Source: Actinomadura sp. J1-007 (GTDB taxonomy: Bacteria > Actinomycetota > Actinomycetes > Streptosporangiales > Streptosporangiaceae). Taken from it: a stretch of DNA of 64,000 nucleotides. The translations under genes and the position numbers were made by a program. The notes beneath the pieces are model-generated. The model was not told the origin of the DNA and ran no database searches. It saw only the letters and a list, made by a program, of their open reading frames with translations. Below are positions 54,714 to 63,691 of this stretch, piece after piece (positions within the stretch are counted from its first letter, which is position 1; every line of letters starts with the position of its first letter). The stretch lies in contig NZ_WING01000001.1 in the NCBI RefSeq assembly GCF_009793335.1, forward strand, positions 2,852,001 through 2,916,000, given 5' to 3'.

Positions 54714-54820
54714 CCGGCCCGGCCCGCACGATCCGGCGGCGCCGGGCGCGAACCAACGCGCCGCCGCGCGCATCGACCCGAGTGGGGTGCGCGACGACGA
54801 TCCGACGAGAATGGGGTCTC

Positions 54821-55612
54821 ATGGGCACGTATCTGATCACCGGCGCGACCGGCGGCATCGGCGCCGCGGTCGCCGGGCTGCTGCGCGGGCGCGGCCACGA
54901 CCTGATCCTCACCGGCCGTTCCGCGGAACGCCTCGACGCGCTCGCCGGGTCGCTGCGCGGCGGCGCGCACGCGGCGACCCAGGTGATCGTGACCGCGGCG
55001 GCGGGCCCGGCGGCGGGGAACGGCGCGACGGGCGTACCGGCGGCGCAGCCCGCGCAGCCGGCGCGGGCGTCGATCCGCACGGTCCCGCTCGACCTGAACG
55101 AGCCGCGCCGGCTGGAGGCGGCCCTCGCGATGGAGGGGCTGCCCGAACGGCTCGACGGCCTCGTCCACGCGGCCGGGCACGTCCACCTGTCCACGGTCGC
55201 CGACCTGGAGGCCGACGAGTGGACCGACCACCTCAACGTCAACCTGGTGTCGGCGGCGGAGCTGACCCGGCTGCTGCTCCCGGCGCTGCGCGCGGCGCGG
55301 GGGCACGTGGTCTTCGTCAACTCGACGGCCGGGCTGCGCGCCAACCCCGACTGGGCGGCGTACGCGGCGAGCAAGTTCGGGCTGCGGGCGCTCGCCGACT
55401 CGCTGCGCGCGGAGGAGCCCGGCCTGCGGGTGACGACGGTCTACCCGGGCCGTACGGCGACGGAGATGCAGCGCAAGGTCCGGGGGCAGGAGGGCAAGCC
55501 GTACGAGGCGTCCGACTTCGCGGCGCCGTCCACGGTGGCGCGCGTCCTCCTGGCGGCGCTGGAGACGCCGCGCGACGCGGTCGTGTCCGACGTGACCGTC
55601 CGGCCGGGTTAG
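54821..55612 (+). CDS. Short-chain dehydrogenase/reductase
   Basis: A 263-residue SDR from ATG 54821. TGATGGIGAAVAGLLRGRG is the nucleotide-binding site; HAAGHVH, VNSTAGLR (Ser) and YAASKFG (YxxxK) complete the active site. VTTVYPGRTATEM is usual for the family. An Ala/Pro/Gly-rich insert of about 30 residues near residues 58-85 is unusual. Substrate unknown; convergent with the rhomboid gene. Confidence 0.9.
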   Translation: MGTYLITGATGGIGAAVAGLLRGRGHDLILTGRSAERLDALAGSLRGGAHAATQVIVTAAAGPAAGNGATGVPAAQPAQPARASIRTVPLDLNEPRRLEAALAMEGLPERLDGLVHAAGHVHLSTVADLEADEWTDHLNVNLVSAAELTRLLLPALRAARGHVVFVNSTAGLRANPDWAAYAASKFGLRALADSLRAEEPGLRVTTVYPGRTATEMQRKVRGQEGKPYEASDFAAPSTVARVLLAALETPRDAVVSDVTVRPG

Positions 55613-55663
55613 TCCCCGACCGGCGCCCTCACGCCCGGAGGGGGCGGTCCTGGGGGCCGGGGG

Positions 55664-56272
55664 TCAGGGGGATTCGGTGCGGGAGCGGCGCAGGAGCCAC
55701 GAGGCGAGGACGCCGCCGATGAGGCCGAACAGGTGGCCCTGCCAGGAGATGGTGGGGTCCTGCGGGATCACGCCGAGCAGCAGCGTGCCGTACACGACGA
55801 CGACGCCCACGGCGATCACCACGTCGAGGACGCGCCGTTCGAACAGCCCCCGGCCGAGCAGGTAGCCGAAGAAGCCGAAGATCAGGATGCTCGACCCGAG
55901 CGTGTTGGCGGAGCTGGTGAACCAGACGCCGAGCCCGCCGACCACGGTCACGATCAGCATCGTCCCGAAGAACTTGGCGATCCCGCGCACGGCGGCGAGG
56001 AACCCGAGGACCAGGAACGGCACGGTGTTGCCCGCGAGGTGGTCGAGCCCGCCGTGCATGAACGGCGCGGTGAAGATGTCCGGCAGGTCGTCCACGTCGT
56101 GCGGCTGGATGCCGAACTGGTCCAGCTCGCCGCCGCTGACGCTGTCGACCAGCTCCAGCACCCACATCAGGGCGGTGATGGTGCCGACCACGGCCGCCGC
56201 CGAGAGCGCGCGGGCGCCGTGGAGGGCGAGTCCTTCGGAACGCTTCTTGTCGGGGACCGAGGGATAACTCAT
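55664..56272 (-). CDS. Rhomboid-family intramembrane serine protease
   Basis: About 202 residues from ATG 56272 (MSYPSVPDKKRSEGLALHGA), with six hydrophobic segments. APFMHGGLDHLAGNTVPFLVLG is the conserved HxxxxHxxxN region. LGSSILIFGFFGYLLGRG carries the catalytic serine (second Ser of GSS, replacing GASG), and ISWQGHLFGLIGG carries the catalytic histidine. It should cut membrane proteins within the bilayer. The substrate is not evident. Confidence 0.88.
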   Translation of the reverse strand: MSYPSVPDKKRSEGLALHGARALSAAAVVGTITALMWVLELVDSVSGGELDQFGIQPHDVDDLPDIFTAPFMHGGLDHLAGNTVPFLVLGFLAAVRGIAKFFGTMLIVTVVGGLGVWFTSSANTLGSSILIFGFFGYLLGRGLFERRVLDVVIAVGVVVVYGTLLLGVIPQDPTISWQGHLFGLIGGVLASWLLRRSRTESP

Positions 56273-56433
56273 GTACGCCACCGTAAGTCCGGATGCCCCT
56301 GCCGTCACCATGGGAAACGATCGCGCCCACCGGAACGTGCCCGCCCCGGCCCGGCCCGCCCCCGCTCCCGCCCCGCCCGCGGCGGAACGGGGCCCGTTGG
56401 CGAATGTGATTCGGTTTCGGGCATGGTGGGGCG

Positions 56434-57393
56434 ATGCGCGCAGTGGTATGTGAGGAGCTCGGCTCCGTGGTGGTGAAGGAGGCCGGCCCGGTCGAGCCGG
56501 GACCCGGCCAGGTGGTGATCGCCGTCGAGGCGGCGGGCGTCAACTACGTGGACGCTCTGTTCGTGCACGGCCGGTACCAGATCAAGCCGGAGCCGCCGTT
56601 CGTGCCGGGCGGCGAGGCGGCCGGGACGGTCGTCGCGGCGGGCGCGGGGTCCGCGCCGGAGCCCGGCACGCGGGTGCTCGCGATGTGCGGGCTCGGCGCG
56701 TTCGCCGAACGGATCGCGGTCCCGGCCGCGGCGGCGGTGCCGATCCCCGACCGGCTGGACGCCGCGCGGGCCGCCACGTTCGCGCAGAGCTACTGCACGG
56801 GCCTGTTCGGCCTGCGGGAACGCGCCGGGCTGAAGGCCGGGGAGACGGTGCTCGTGCTCGGCGCGGGCGGCGGGGTCGGGCTCGCGGCCGTACAGGTCGC
56901 GGTGGCGCTCGGCGCGCGCGTGCTGGCGGGCGCGTCGTCCGCGGCCAAGCGGGAGGCGGCGCTCGCGGCCGGGGCGGAGGCCGTCGTGGACACCTCGGCC
57001 GAGGACGTCAAGTCGGCCGCCCGCGCGTGGTCGGACGGCGGGGTGGACGTCGTGTACGACCCGGTGGGCGGCGCGCTGGCGGACCCGGCGCTGCGCGCGC
57101 TGCGCGAAGGGGGCCGCCATGTCGTGATCGGGTTCGCGTCGGGCGACATCCCGTCCCTGCCGCTCAACCAGGTGCTGCTGCGCAACCGCGCGGTGGTCGG
57201 GGTGGACTGGGGCGCCTGGCAGATGGCGGACCCGGCCGGGCAGCGGGCGCTGCTCGGCGAGCTTCTGGAGTTGGTCGCGGACGGCCGCCTGGACCCGGTC
57301 GCACCGCGCACCGAGCCGCTCGGCTCGGCGGGCCCGGTGCTGGACGACCTGCTCGGCCGCCGCGTCGTCGGCAAGGTGGCCCTGATCCCCTGA
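56434..57393 (+). CDS. Zinc-independent quinone oxidoreductase (MDR superfamily)
   Basis: A 319-residue protein from ATG 56434. AAGVNYVDALFVHGRYQIKP and PFVPGGEAAGTVVAAG form the N-terminal GroES-like domain without zinc ligands. The NADPH site is VLVLGAGGGVGLAAVQVA, and DVVYDPVGGALADPALRAL follows. It reduces quinones or enones with NADPH in the cytoplasm. Confidence 0.93.
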   Translation: MRAVVCEELGSVVVKEAGPVEPGPGQVVIAVEAAGVNYVDALFVHGRYQIKPEPPFVPGGEAAGTVVAAGAGSAPEPGTRVLAMCGLGAFAERIAVPAAAAVPIPDRLDAARAATFAQSYCTGLFGLRERAGLKAGETVLVLGAGGGVGLAAVQVAVALGARVLAGASSAAKREAALAAGAEAVVDTSAEDVKSAARAWSDGGVDVVYDPVGGALADPALRALREGGRHVVIGFASGDIPSLPLNQVLLRNRAVVGVDWGAWQMADPAGQRALLGELLELVADGRLDPVAPRTEPLGSAGPVLDDLLGRRVVGKVALIP

Positions 57394-57439
57394 GCGTTCG
57401 CGCTCCGGGGGACGCGGAGCGCCCGGCTCGGGCGGGCCG

Positions 57440-57588
57440 GACCGGCGGGTCGGTCGCGCGGGCGTCCCGGCCCGCGCGGGGCGTCCCGACTCGGGCGAGC
57501 CGGTCAGGTGGGTCGGTCGCGCGGGGCGTCCCGGCCTGGGTGGGGCGTCCGGCTCGGGTGGGGCGGGCGTCCGGCTCGGGCGGGGCGG
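57440..57588. repeat. Degenerate GC-rich repeats after the quinone reductase gene
   Basis: The block GGGTCGGTCGCGCGG-GCGTCCCGGCC occurs twice (near 57447 and 57510), and GTCCGGCTCGGG twice (near 57548 and 57569). They fill the space between two convergent genes; no coding potential is seen. Confidence 0.6.
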
Positions 57589-57921
57589 TCAGGCGGCGGA
57601 GGCGGCCTGGTCGGCTTCGGGGACGTCGCCGCGCACGGTGATGACCGGCAGGCGGCGGCGGGCGGGAGCCTCGGTGGAACGGCGCAGGTAGCGGCGCTCC
57701 TCGGGGGTCGTACCGCCCCAGATGCCGTCGGGCTCGCCGACGCGCAGCGCCCAGGACAGGCAGTCGGCGGTCACCGGGCAGTTGGCGCAGATCGCCTTGG
57801 CGGCCCGCTGCTGCTCCTGGAGCACCTCGGCGGTGTACCCGATGGGGAAGAAGAGGTCGGGATCGGCGCCACGGCAGATGGCGTGGTCGGTCCAGTGTTC
57901 CTCGTCAGGCGTCTTCGGCAT
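57589..57921 (-). CDS. WhiB-family iron-sulfur transcription factor
   Basis: 110 residues from ATG 57921, with GGAGAC upstream. Cysteines at 16, 45, 48 and 54 (ICRGADPDLFF, CANCPVTADC) bind a [4Fe-4S] cluster, and GIWGGTTPEERRYLRR is the WhiB beta-turn and basic tail. It is closest in style to the WhiB1/WblE group, which binds the main sigma factor and senses nitric oxide or redox state. Two palindromes lie upstream, shared with the divergent GNAT gene. Confidence 0.92.
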   Translation of the reverse strand: MPKTPDEEHWTDHAICRGADPDLFFPIGYTAEVLQEQQRAAKAICANCPVTADCLSWALRVGEPDGIWGGTTPEERRYLRRSTEAPARRRLPVITVRGDVPEADQAASAA

Positions 57922-57992
57922 GGCTGTCTCCCTGCGGCGGTCCGGGGTCCCGGCCACCGGCAGTTCGCGGATCGAAGTGGTTTCCACCCAAC

Positions 57993-58017
57993 GTAGTACT
58001 ACGAGCCGTAGTACTAC
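57993..58017. promoter_or_regulatory. Twin perfect palindromes between whiB-like and GNAT genes
   Basis: GTAGTACTAC, itself a perfect palindrome, occurs twice (57993-58002 and 58008-58017) separated by GAGCC. Centre-to-centre distance is 15 bases, about 1.5 helical turns. Probably a site for a dimeric regulator controlling one or both flanking genes. Confidence 0.7.
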
Positions 58018-58063
58018 AAGTCATGGTGAACATTGGCCTGGAACGTCCGGATAGCCTGTTGAC

Positions 58064-58579
58064 GTGCAGCGTGATCAAGAAGTGACCTTCCGCGCGGCGA
58101 CGGTGGACGATCTGCCGGAGATCGTCCGCCTGCTCGCCGACGATCCCCTCGGCGCGGCGCGCGAAACGCCCGCGGCGGGCGCGTCCGGGCCGGGCGCGTC
58201 CGGGGCGGGCGCGGACGCCGTTCCCGCGCCGTACGCGGCGGCGTTCGCGGCGATCGAGAAGGACCCCAACAACCTGCTGGTCGTCGCGGAGGCGGACGGC
58301 AGGGTCGCGGGCACGATGCAGATCACCTACATCCCCGGCCTCACCTACACCGGCGGCGAACGGGCCCAGATCGAGGGCGTGCGGATCGCCGCCGAGCAGC
58401 GCGGGCGCGGCATCGGCCAGGCCATGATCGGCTGGGCGATCGAGCAGGCCCGGCTCCGCGGCTGCCGGCTCGTCCAGCTCACCACGGACCGGCAGCGCCC
58501 GGACGCGGTCCGCTTCTACCAGAAGATGGGCTTTCGTCCGTCACATATGGGGATGAAGTTCCACCTGGTGGATGGCTGA
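58064..58579 (+). CDS. GNAT-family N-acetyltransferase
   Basis: A 171-residue protein from GTG 58064. The acetyl-CoA site is IEGVRIAAEQRGRGIGQAMIGWAIEQA, followed by VQLTTDRQRPDAVRFYQKMGFRPSH. A Gly/Ala/Ser insert lies at about residues 33-53. It acetylates an amine or amino group; the substrate is unknown. Confidence 0.92.
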   Translation: MQRDQEVTFRAATVDDLPEIVRLLADDPLGAARETPAAGASGPGASGAGADAVPAPYAAAFAAIEKDPNNLLVVAEADGRVAGTMQITYIPGLTYTGGERAQIEGVRIAAEQRGRGIGQAMIGWAIEQARLRGCRLVQLTTDRQRPDAVRFYQKMGFRPSHMGMKFHLVDG

Positions 58580-58672
58580 CGGCGCGTTCGCCTCCGGCTC
58601 TGTCTCCGTTCACCCGGCCGTGGAATGCTGGCAATCCGGACGTCACCTCCGTCGAGCGCCGAGGAGCAGAGC

Positions 58673-60538
58673 GTGGCCGTGAAGCACCTGGAGATCGAGC
58701 GCAAGTACGACGCGGCGGCGGACTTCGGCCTCCCCGACCTGTCCGGGCTGCCGGGCGTCGCGTCCATCGCCGGGCCGCGGACCCACGGGCTGCACGCCAC
58801 CTACTTCGACACCGCCGACCTGCGCCTCGCCGCGCACGGCATCACGCTGCGCCGCCGCCGCGGGGGCGACGACGCGGGCTGGCACCTGAAGATCCCCGCC
58901 GGGCCCGACAGCAAGCAGGAGCTGCGCGCTCCGCTCGGCCGGGCGCGGATCGTCCCGGCGCGGCTGGCGTCGCTGGTCGCCGCGTACACCCGGGGCGAGC
59001 CCCTGCTCCCCGTCGCCACGCTGGAGACCGAGCGCACGGTCGTACGGCTGCTGGACGCGTCCGGCGAGACGCTCGCCGAGGTCGCCGACGACGCGGTGTC
59101 GGGCCGCGACCTGCGCGGCGCCGCCCGCGTGACCGCACCGCCCGAGGTGACCGGCCAGGCCATGCCCTTCTCCTCGCGGTCCGCCGCCTCCGGCGCGACG
59201 GCGAACGACGCGGACGCCGACGCGGACGGCCTCGTGAGCCGCGCGCCGGGCGAGCCCGGCAGCGTCGCGAACACGGGGAACGCCAACGGCGTCGTCACCG
59301 TGATCGACGCCGAGGGAACGGGCGTCGTACCGGCGGGCGTCCCGGTCGGCGAGGCGCTCGCGCCCGCCGCCGCGTGGCGCGAGATCGAGGTCGAGCTCGT
59401 CGCGGGCACCCAGGAGCTGCTGAAGGCGGCGGGCAAGCGGCTGCGCAAGGCGGGGGCGAGCCGCGCCGGTTCGTCCTCCAAGCTCGGGCGGCTGCTGAAC
59501 GACGCGATCGAGCCGCCCCCCGCGACGGCGGCCCGCGCGGACGCCGAGGAGCGGATCGGCGCCGCGAACGGCTCGGGCCCGTCCGGCAAGTCCCGCTCCA
59601 CGTCCGCGCCGACGACCGGCGACGCCGTGGTCGCGTACCTGGCCGCGCAGGTGGAGGCGATCCTGAGGTACGACCCGAAGGCGCGGCTCGCCGAGCACGA
59701 CGCCGTCCACCGGATGCGGGTCGCGGTGCGCCGCACGCGCAGCGCGTTGCAGAGCTACCGGCCCGTGCTCGACCGCGACCGCACCGACCCGCTCGGACCG
59801 GAGCTGAAGTGGCTGGCCGCCGAGCTGGGCGCGGTCCGCGACCTGGAGGTGCTGCGGATGCGGTTCGCCGGGCGGTGGCTCGCGCTCGCCCCCGCGGAGG
59901 CGGGCGCGGAGCCGGCCTGGCTGGCGGAGATCGCCGAACGGGAGCGGTCGGCGTACCGGGGCCTGAACGCCGCGCTGAAGGAGCCGCGCTACTTCGCGCT
60001 CCTCGACGCCCTGGACCGCCTCGTCGCGGACCCGCCGCTCGCCGGGCGCGCCTCCGGGCGCAAGGCCCGCAAGGAGCTGCCCCGCCTGGTCGAGCGGGCG
60101 TGGCGGCGGCTGGAGCGCACGTACGCCACGATCGGCGAGGCGAGCGACGCGGGCGTGGCGGGCCTGGCCGGCGCGAGCCTAGCGGGCGGCGCGGACGGCG
60201 CGGGCGCGGCTGGCGGCGCGCATGATCCCGACACGGCCCGGCACGACACCCGCAAGGCGGCCAAGCGGGCGCGGTACGCGGCGGAGCTGGCCGTGCCCGT
60301 GCTCGGCGCGCCCGCCTCGGCGGTCGCGCGGAACGCCAGGCGGCTCCAGGAGACGCTCGGCGGCTACCAGGACGGCGTGATCGCGATGGAGCACCTGCGC
60401 GCCGCGTCCGCCCGCACCCGCGACGCCGCCGGGTCGTTCGCCCTCGGCGTCCTGTACGGCGTGGAGCACTGCGAGGCCGAACGGGCGCGGGACGCCCTGC
60501 CCGGGGTCTGGGAGTCGCTCGACCGCCCCGCCTTCTGA
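58673..60538 (+). CDS. CYTH-CHAD domain protein (polyphosphate-related)
   Basis: A 621-residue protein from GTG 58673, seven bases after GAGGAG. The N-terminal CYTH domain starts with the ExExK motif (LEIERKYD) and has ATYFDTADLRLAAHGITLRRR and GWHLKIPAG. It is interrupted by an Ala/Asp/Gly insert at about residues 150-230. The CHAD domain (about 310-615) carries HRMRVAVRRTRSALQSYRP, VRDLEVLRM and HDTRKAAKRARYAAEL, whose basic helices bind polyphosphate. CYTH enzymes act on triphosphates. Location beside ppk1 and mutT1 supports a role with polyphosphate. Confidence 0.93.
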   Translation: MAVKHLEIERKYDAAADFGLPDLSGLPGVASIAGPRTHGLHATYFDTADLRLAAHGITLRRRRGGDDAGWHLKIPAGPDSKQELRAPLGRARIVPARLASLVAAYTRGEPLLPVATLETERTVVRLLDASGETLAEVADDAVSGRDLRGAARVTAPPEVTGQAMPFSSRSAASGATANDADADADGLVSRAPGEPGSVANTGNANGVVTVIDAEGTGVVPAGVPVGEALAPAAAWREIEVELVAGTQELLKAAGKRLRKAGASRAGSSSKLGRLLNDAIEPPPATAARADAEERIGAANGSGPSGKSRSTSAPTTGDAVVAYLAAQVEAILRYDPKARLAEHDAVHRMRVAVRRTRSALQSYRPVLDRDRTDPLGPELKWLAAELGAVRDLEVLRMRFAGRWLALAPAEAGAEPAWLAEIAERERSAYRGLNAALKEPRYFALLDALDRLVADPPLAGRASGRKARKELPRLVERAWRRLERTYATIGEASDAGVAGLAGASLAGGADGAGAAGGAHDPDTARHDTRKAAKRARYAAELAVPVLGAPASAVARNARRLQETLGGYQDGVIAMEHLRAASARTRDAAGSFALGVLYGVEHCEAERARDALPGVWESLDRPAF

Positions 60539-60569
60539 CGGCGGGCCCCCGGGCCGGACGCGGGGCGCG

Positions 60570-61468
60570 TCAGTGGCGTTCCAGGGCCGCTATCTCGCGG
60601 CCCGACAGGTGGGCGGTCCAGAACTCCGACTTCTCCAGGGCCGGGTCCTCGGGACCTTCTCCCCCAGCTCGCGGCAGAGCCCGCTGACCAGGTCGGCGAC
60701 GATCTCGCCGTGCGTGCACACGACCGTCGGGACGCCGTCCCCGACGAGGTCGAACAGGCGGCGGCAGGCGCGGTCGGCGTCCGTCTCGCCGATCGTGAAC
60801 GCCGCGTCGGTCGCGACCGGGAGGCCCTCGCTCCGGGCGTACGGCAGGACGGTCTCCAGGCAGCGGGCCGTCGCGGAGCCCACGATCCTGACCGGGCCGA
60901 ACGCGGCGAGCAGCCCGGCCAGGTCGACCGCCTCGGCGCGGCCCCGGAAGTCCAGCGGGCGCAGCTCGTCGGCGCCCGCCCAGTCGCGCTTCTCGCCCGC
61001 CGACGCGTGCCGCAGGATGACCAGCGGCCAGGTGCGCAGCGGGCCGCCCGCGAACTCGTTCAGCAGGTCGACGTCGTGCGAGCGGGTGAGCCGCCGGGCG
61101 GCCCGGTCGAACGGCAGCCACTCCAGCCGGTCCACCTCGTCGTTCGGCGTGAACGGCGCGAACGCCGACGCGTCCGCGACGGCGCGGGCCGCCCAGTAGT
61201 CCACCCGCTTGACGCGGTCGTCCTTCGGATAGGTGCTGGCCGGCAGGCGGCGGCCGAGGCGCGGCGGCACGCCGGTCTCCTCCTCCACCTCGCGGACGGC
61301 GGCGCGCAGCACGTGCTCGCCGCGCTTCAGGCGCCCCTTGGGGAACGACCAGTCGTCGTGGCTCGGGCGGTGGATCAGCGCGACCTCGGGACCGTTCCCG
61401 CCGTCGCGCCACAGCACCGCTCCCGCCGCCCGGATGATCCCGGGCACGGGCCGTCCGGCGTCAGGCAT
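60570..61468 (-). pseudogene. mutT1: MutT1-like Nudix hydrolase / histidine phosphatase, one missing base
   Basis: A two-domain protein of 299 residues once repaired, starting at ATG 61468 and overlapping the ppk1 stop by eight bases. The Nudix box is GRLKRGEHVLRAAVREVEEETGVP (first half of the protein). A phosphoglycerate-mutase-like domain follows, with the RHA motif (LVILRHASAGEKRDW) and CTHGEIV. Mycobacterial MutT1 has the same build and also neighbours ppk1; it removes 8-oxo-dGTP and related nucleotides. The frame breaks near the C-terminus at GGG (plus 60651-60653), where a fourth G joins GEKVP to EDPALEKSEFW. Sequence error is likely; the catalytic parts are unaffected. Confidence 0.92.
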
Positions 61469-63545
61469 CGACCGTCCTCCAGCGCCTGCTGCGAACCAGG
61501 TGGCTCTGGATGTCCAGCGGCGCCGTCCCCTCGGCGGGCTCGGGGCGCGTCCAGGCGCCGTCGCCCGCGAGCCACCACGAACGGGTGCCGTCGTCCATCG
61601 CCAGGTCGAGCAGCTCGACCAGGTCGGCCCGCTGGGCGCGGTCGGTGACGGCGACCAGGGCCTCGACGCGGCGGTCCAGGTTGCGGTGCATGAGGTCGGC
61701 GCTGCCGATCCACACCTCGGGTTCGCCGCCGTTCTCGAACGCGAACACGCGCGAGTGCTCCAGGAACCGGCCGAGCACCGAGCGGACGCGGATCCCTTCG
61801 GAGAGGCCGGGCACGCCGGGGCGCAGCGCGCAGATCCCGCGCACCCACACGTCCACGGGGACGCCCGCCTGGGAGGCGCGGTAGAGGGCGTCCACGACGA
61901 CCTCGTCCACCAGCGAGTTGCACTTGATCCGGACGCGGGCGGGCAGCCCGGCGCGGTGGTTGTCGGCCTCCCGCTCGATCCGCTGGACGAGCCCGGACCG
62001 CAGGCTGTTGGGGGCGACCAGGAGGCGCTGGTAGGAGTTCTGCCGGGAGTAGCCGGTGAGGTGGTTGAACAGGGCGCTGACGTCCTCGCCCACACGCGGG
62101 TCGGCGGTGAGCAGGCCGAAGTCCTCGTACAGCCGGGCGGTCTTCGGGTGGTAGTTGCCGGTGCCGATGTGGCAGTAGCGGCGCAGCACCCCGTCGGCGT
62201 CCTGCCGGACGACCAGCGCGAGCTTGCAGTGCGTCTTCAGCCCGACGAACCCGTACACGACGTGGCAGCCCGCGTGCTCCAGCTTGCGCGCCCACGCGAT
62301 GTTGGCGCGCTCGTCGAACCGCGCCTTCAGCTCGACCACCACCACGACCTGCTTGCCCGCCTCGGCCGCGTCGATCAGCGCGTCCACGATCGGGGAGTCG
62401 CCGCTGGTGCGGTAGAGCGTCTGCTTGATCGCGAGGACGCGGGGGTCGGCGGCGGCGTCCTCGACCAGCCGCTGGACCGAGGTGGTGAACGAGTCGTACG
62501 GGTGGTGGACGAGCACGTCCCGCTCACGGATCGCGCCGAAGATGCTCGCGTCCTCGGCTATCGCCTCCTTCGAGGGGACGAAAGGGGGGTACTTCAGCTC
62601 CGGCCGGTCCAGGTCGGCGATCGCGGCGAGCCCGGCGAGGTCGAGCGGGCCGCCGACGCGGTAGATCTGGCCCTCGTCGATGGCCAGCTCGGTGGTGAGC
62701 AGGTCGAGCACGCCCTCGGAGATCGTGTCCTCGACCTCCAGCCGGACGACCGGGCCGAACCGGCGGCGCAGCAGCTCGCGTTCGAGGGCCTGGAGCAGCC
62801 CCTCGCTGATGTCGTCGTCGATCTCCAGGTCCTGGTTGCGGGTCACGCGGAACGCGTGGTGCTCGACGACCTCCATGCCGGAGAACAGCTGGCCGAGGTG
62901 CGCGGCGATCACGTCCTCCAGGGGCGTGAACCGGTCGGGCGACGCCTCGATGAAGCGCGGCAGCAGCGGCGGCACCTTGACCCGCGCGAACATCGTCGCC
63001 TCGGTCTCCGGGTCGCGCACGATCACCGCGAGGTTGAGCGACAGCCCGGAGATGTAGGGGAACGGGTGGGCGGAGTCGACGACCAGCGGGGTCAGCACGG
63101 GGTAGATCCGGTCGCGGAACAGGCGGCGCAGCCGTTCCTGCTCGGTCTCGGCCAGCTCGTCCCAGCGCAGGATCTCGATGTGCTCCTCGCCGAGCGCGGG
63201 CCGGATCTCGCCGCGGAAGCACGCCGCGTGCCGGAGCATCAGCGCGTGCGCGAGGGACGCCGTGCGCTCCAGCACCTCGCGGGGCTGGCGGCCGCTCGCC
63301 GACTGCACGGCGAGGCCGGTCGCCATCCGGCGGGCGAGGCCCGCGACGCGGACCATGAAGAACTCGTCCAGGTTGCTCGCGAAGATCGAGAGGAACCGGA
63401 CGCGTTCGAGCAGCGGCAGCCCCGGGTCCTCGGCGAGCTCCAGGACGCGCTGGTTGAAGCGGAGCCAGCTCTCCTCCCGATCCAAGAAGCGGTCGTCGGG
63501 CAGCGCTTCCTCACTCCGAGGGAAATGTCCTGGATTGACGGTCAT
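61461..63545 (-). CDS. ppk1: Polyphosphate kinase 1
   Basis: A 694-residue PPK1 from ATG 63545 ([38 protein letters not shown]). It builds inorganic polyphosphate from ATP and can run in reverse. [18 protein letters not shown] belongs to the N-terminal domains. [31 protein letters not shown] and [15 protein letters not shown] (with the phosphorylated histidine) form the first active-site domain, and [22 protein letters not shown] the second. An ATG 11 codons upstream is possible but has no better site. Overlaps mutT1 by eight bases, so the two are co-translated. Confidence 0.97.
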   Translation of the reverse strand: MTVNPGHFPRSEEALPDDRFLDREESWLRFNQRVLELAEDPGLPLLERVRFLSIFASNLDEFFMVRVAGLARRMATGLAVQSASGRQPREVLERTASLAHALMLRHAACFRGEIRPALGEEHIEILRWDELAETEQERLRRLFRDRIYPVLTPLVVDSAHPFPYISGLSLNLAVIVRDPETEATMFARVKVPPLLPRFIEASPDRFTPLEDVIAAHLGQLFSGMEVVEHHAFRVTRNQDLEIDDDISEGLLQALERELLRRRFGPVVRLEVEDTISEGVLDLLTTELAIDEGQIYRVGGPLDLAGLAAIADLDRPELKYPPFVPSKEAIAEDASIFGAIRERDVLVHHPYDSFTTSVQRLVEDAAADPRVLAIKQTLYRTSGDSPIVDALIDAAEAGKQVVVVVELKARFDERANIAWARKLEHAGCHVVYGFVGLKTHCKLALVVRQDADGVLRRYCHIGTGNYHPKTARLYEDFGLLTADPRVGEDVSALFNHLTGYSRQNSYQRLLVAPNSLRSGLVQRIEREADNHRAGLPARVRIKCNSLVDEVVVDALYRASQAGVPVDVWVRGICALRPGVPGLSEGIRVRSVLGRFLEHSRVFAFENGGEPEVWIGSADLMHRNLDRRVEALVAVTDRAQRADLVELLDLAMDDGTRSWWLAGDGAWTRPEPAEGTAPLDIQSHLVRSRRWRTVDA

Positions 63546-63691
63546 AGTCGCAATATCCCTGACCAAGATGAACAGCAAAGGAACGGGTGGGTTTCGGCCA
63601 AGAGTCAGATACGTCGATCATGCCCCTGGTTCCCGTTGATCACTCGGCGTTCCGGGAACGGCGGCCCCGCGGCCGGGACCGCGCGGAGCCG

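Noticed and set aside
57394..57588. Repeats after the quinone reductase as a CRISPR array
   Set aside because: Units are irregular, overlapping and without unique spacers of constant length.
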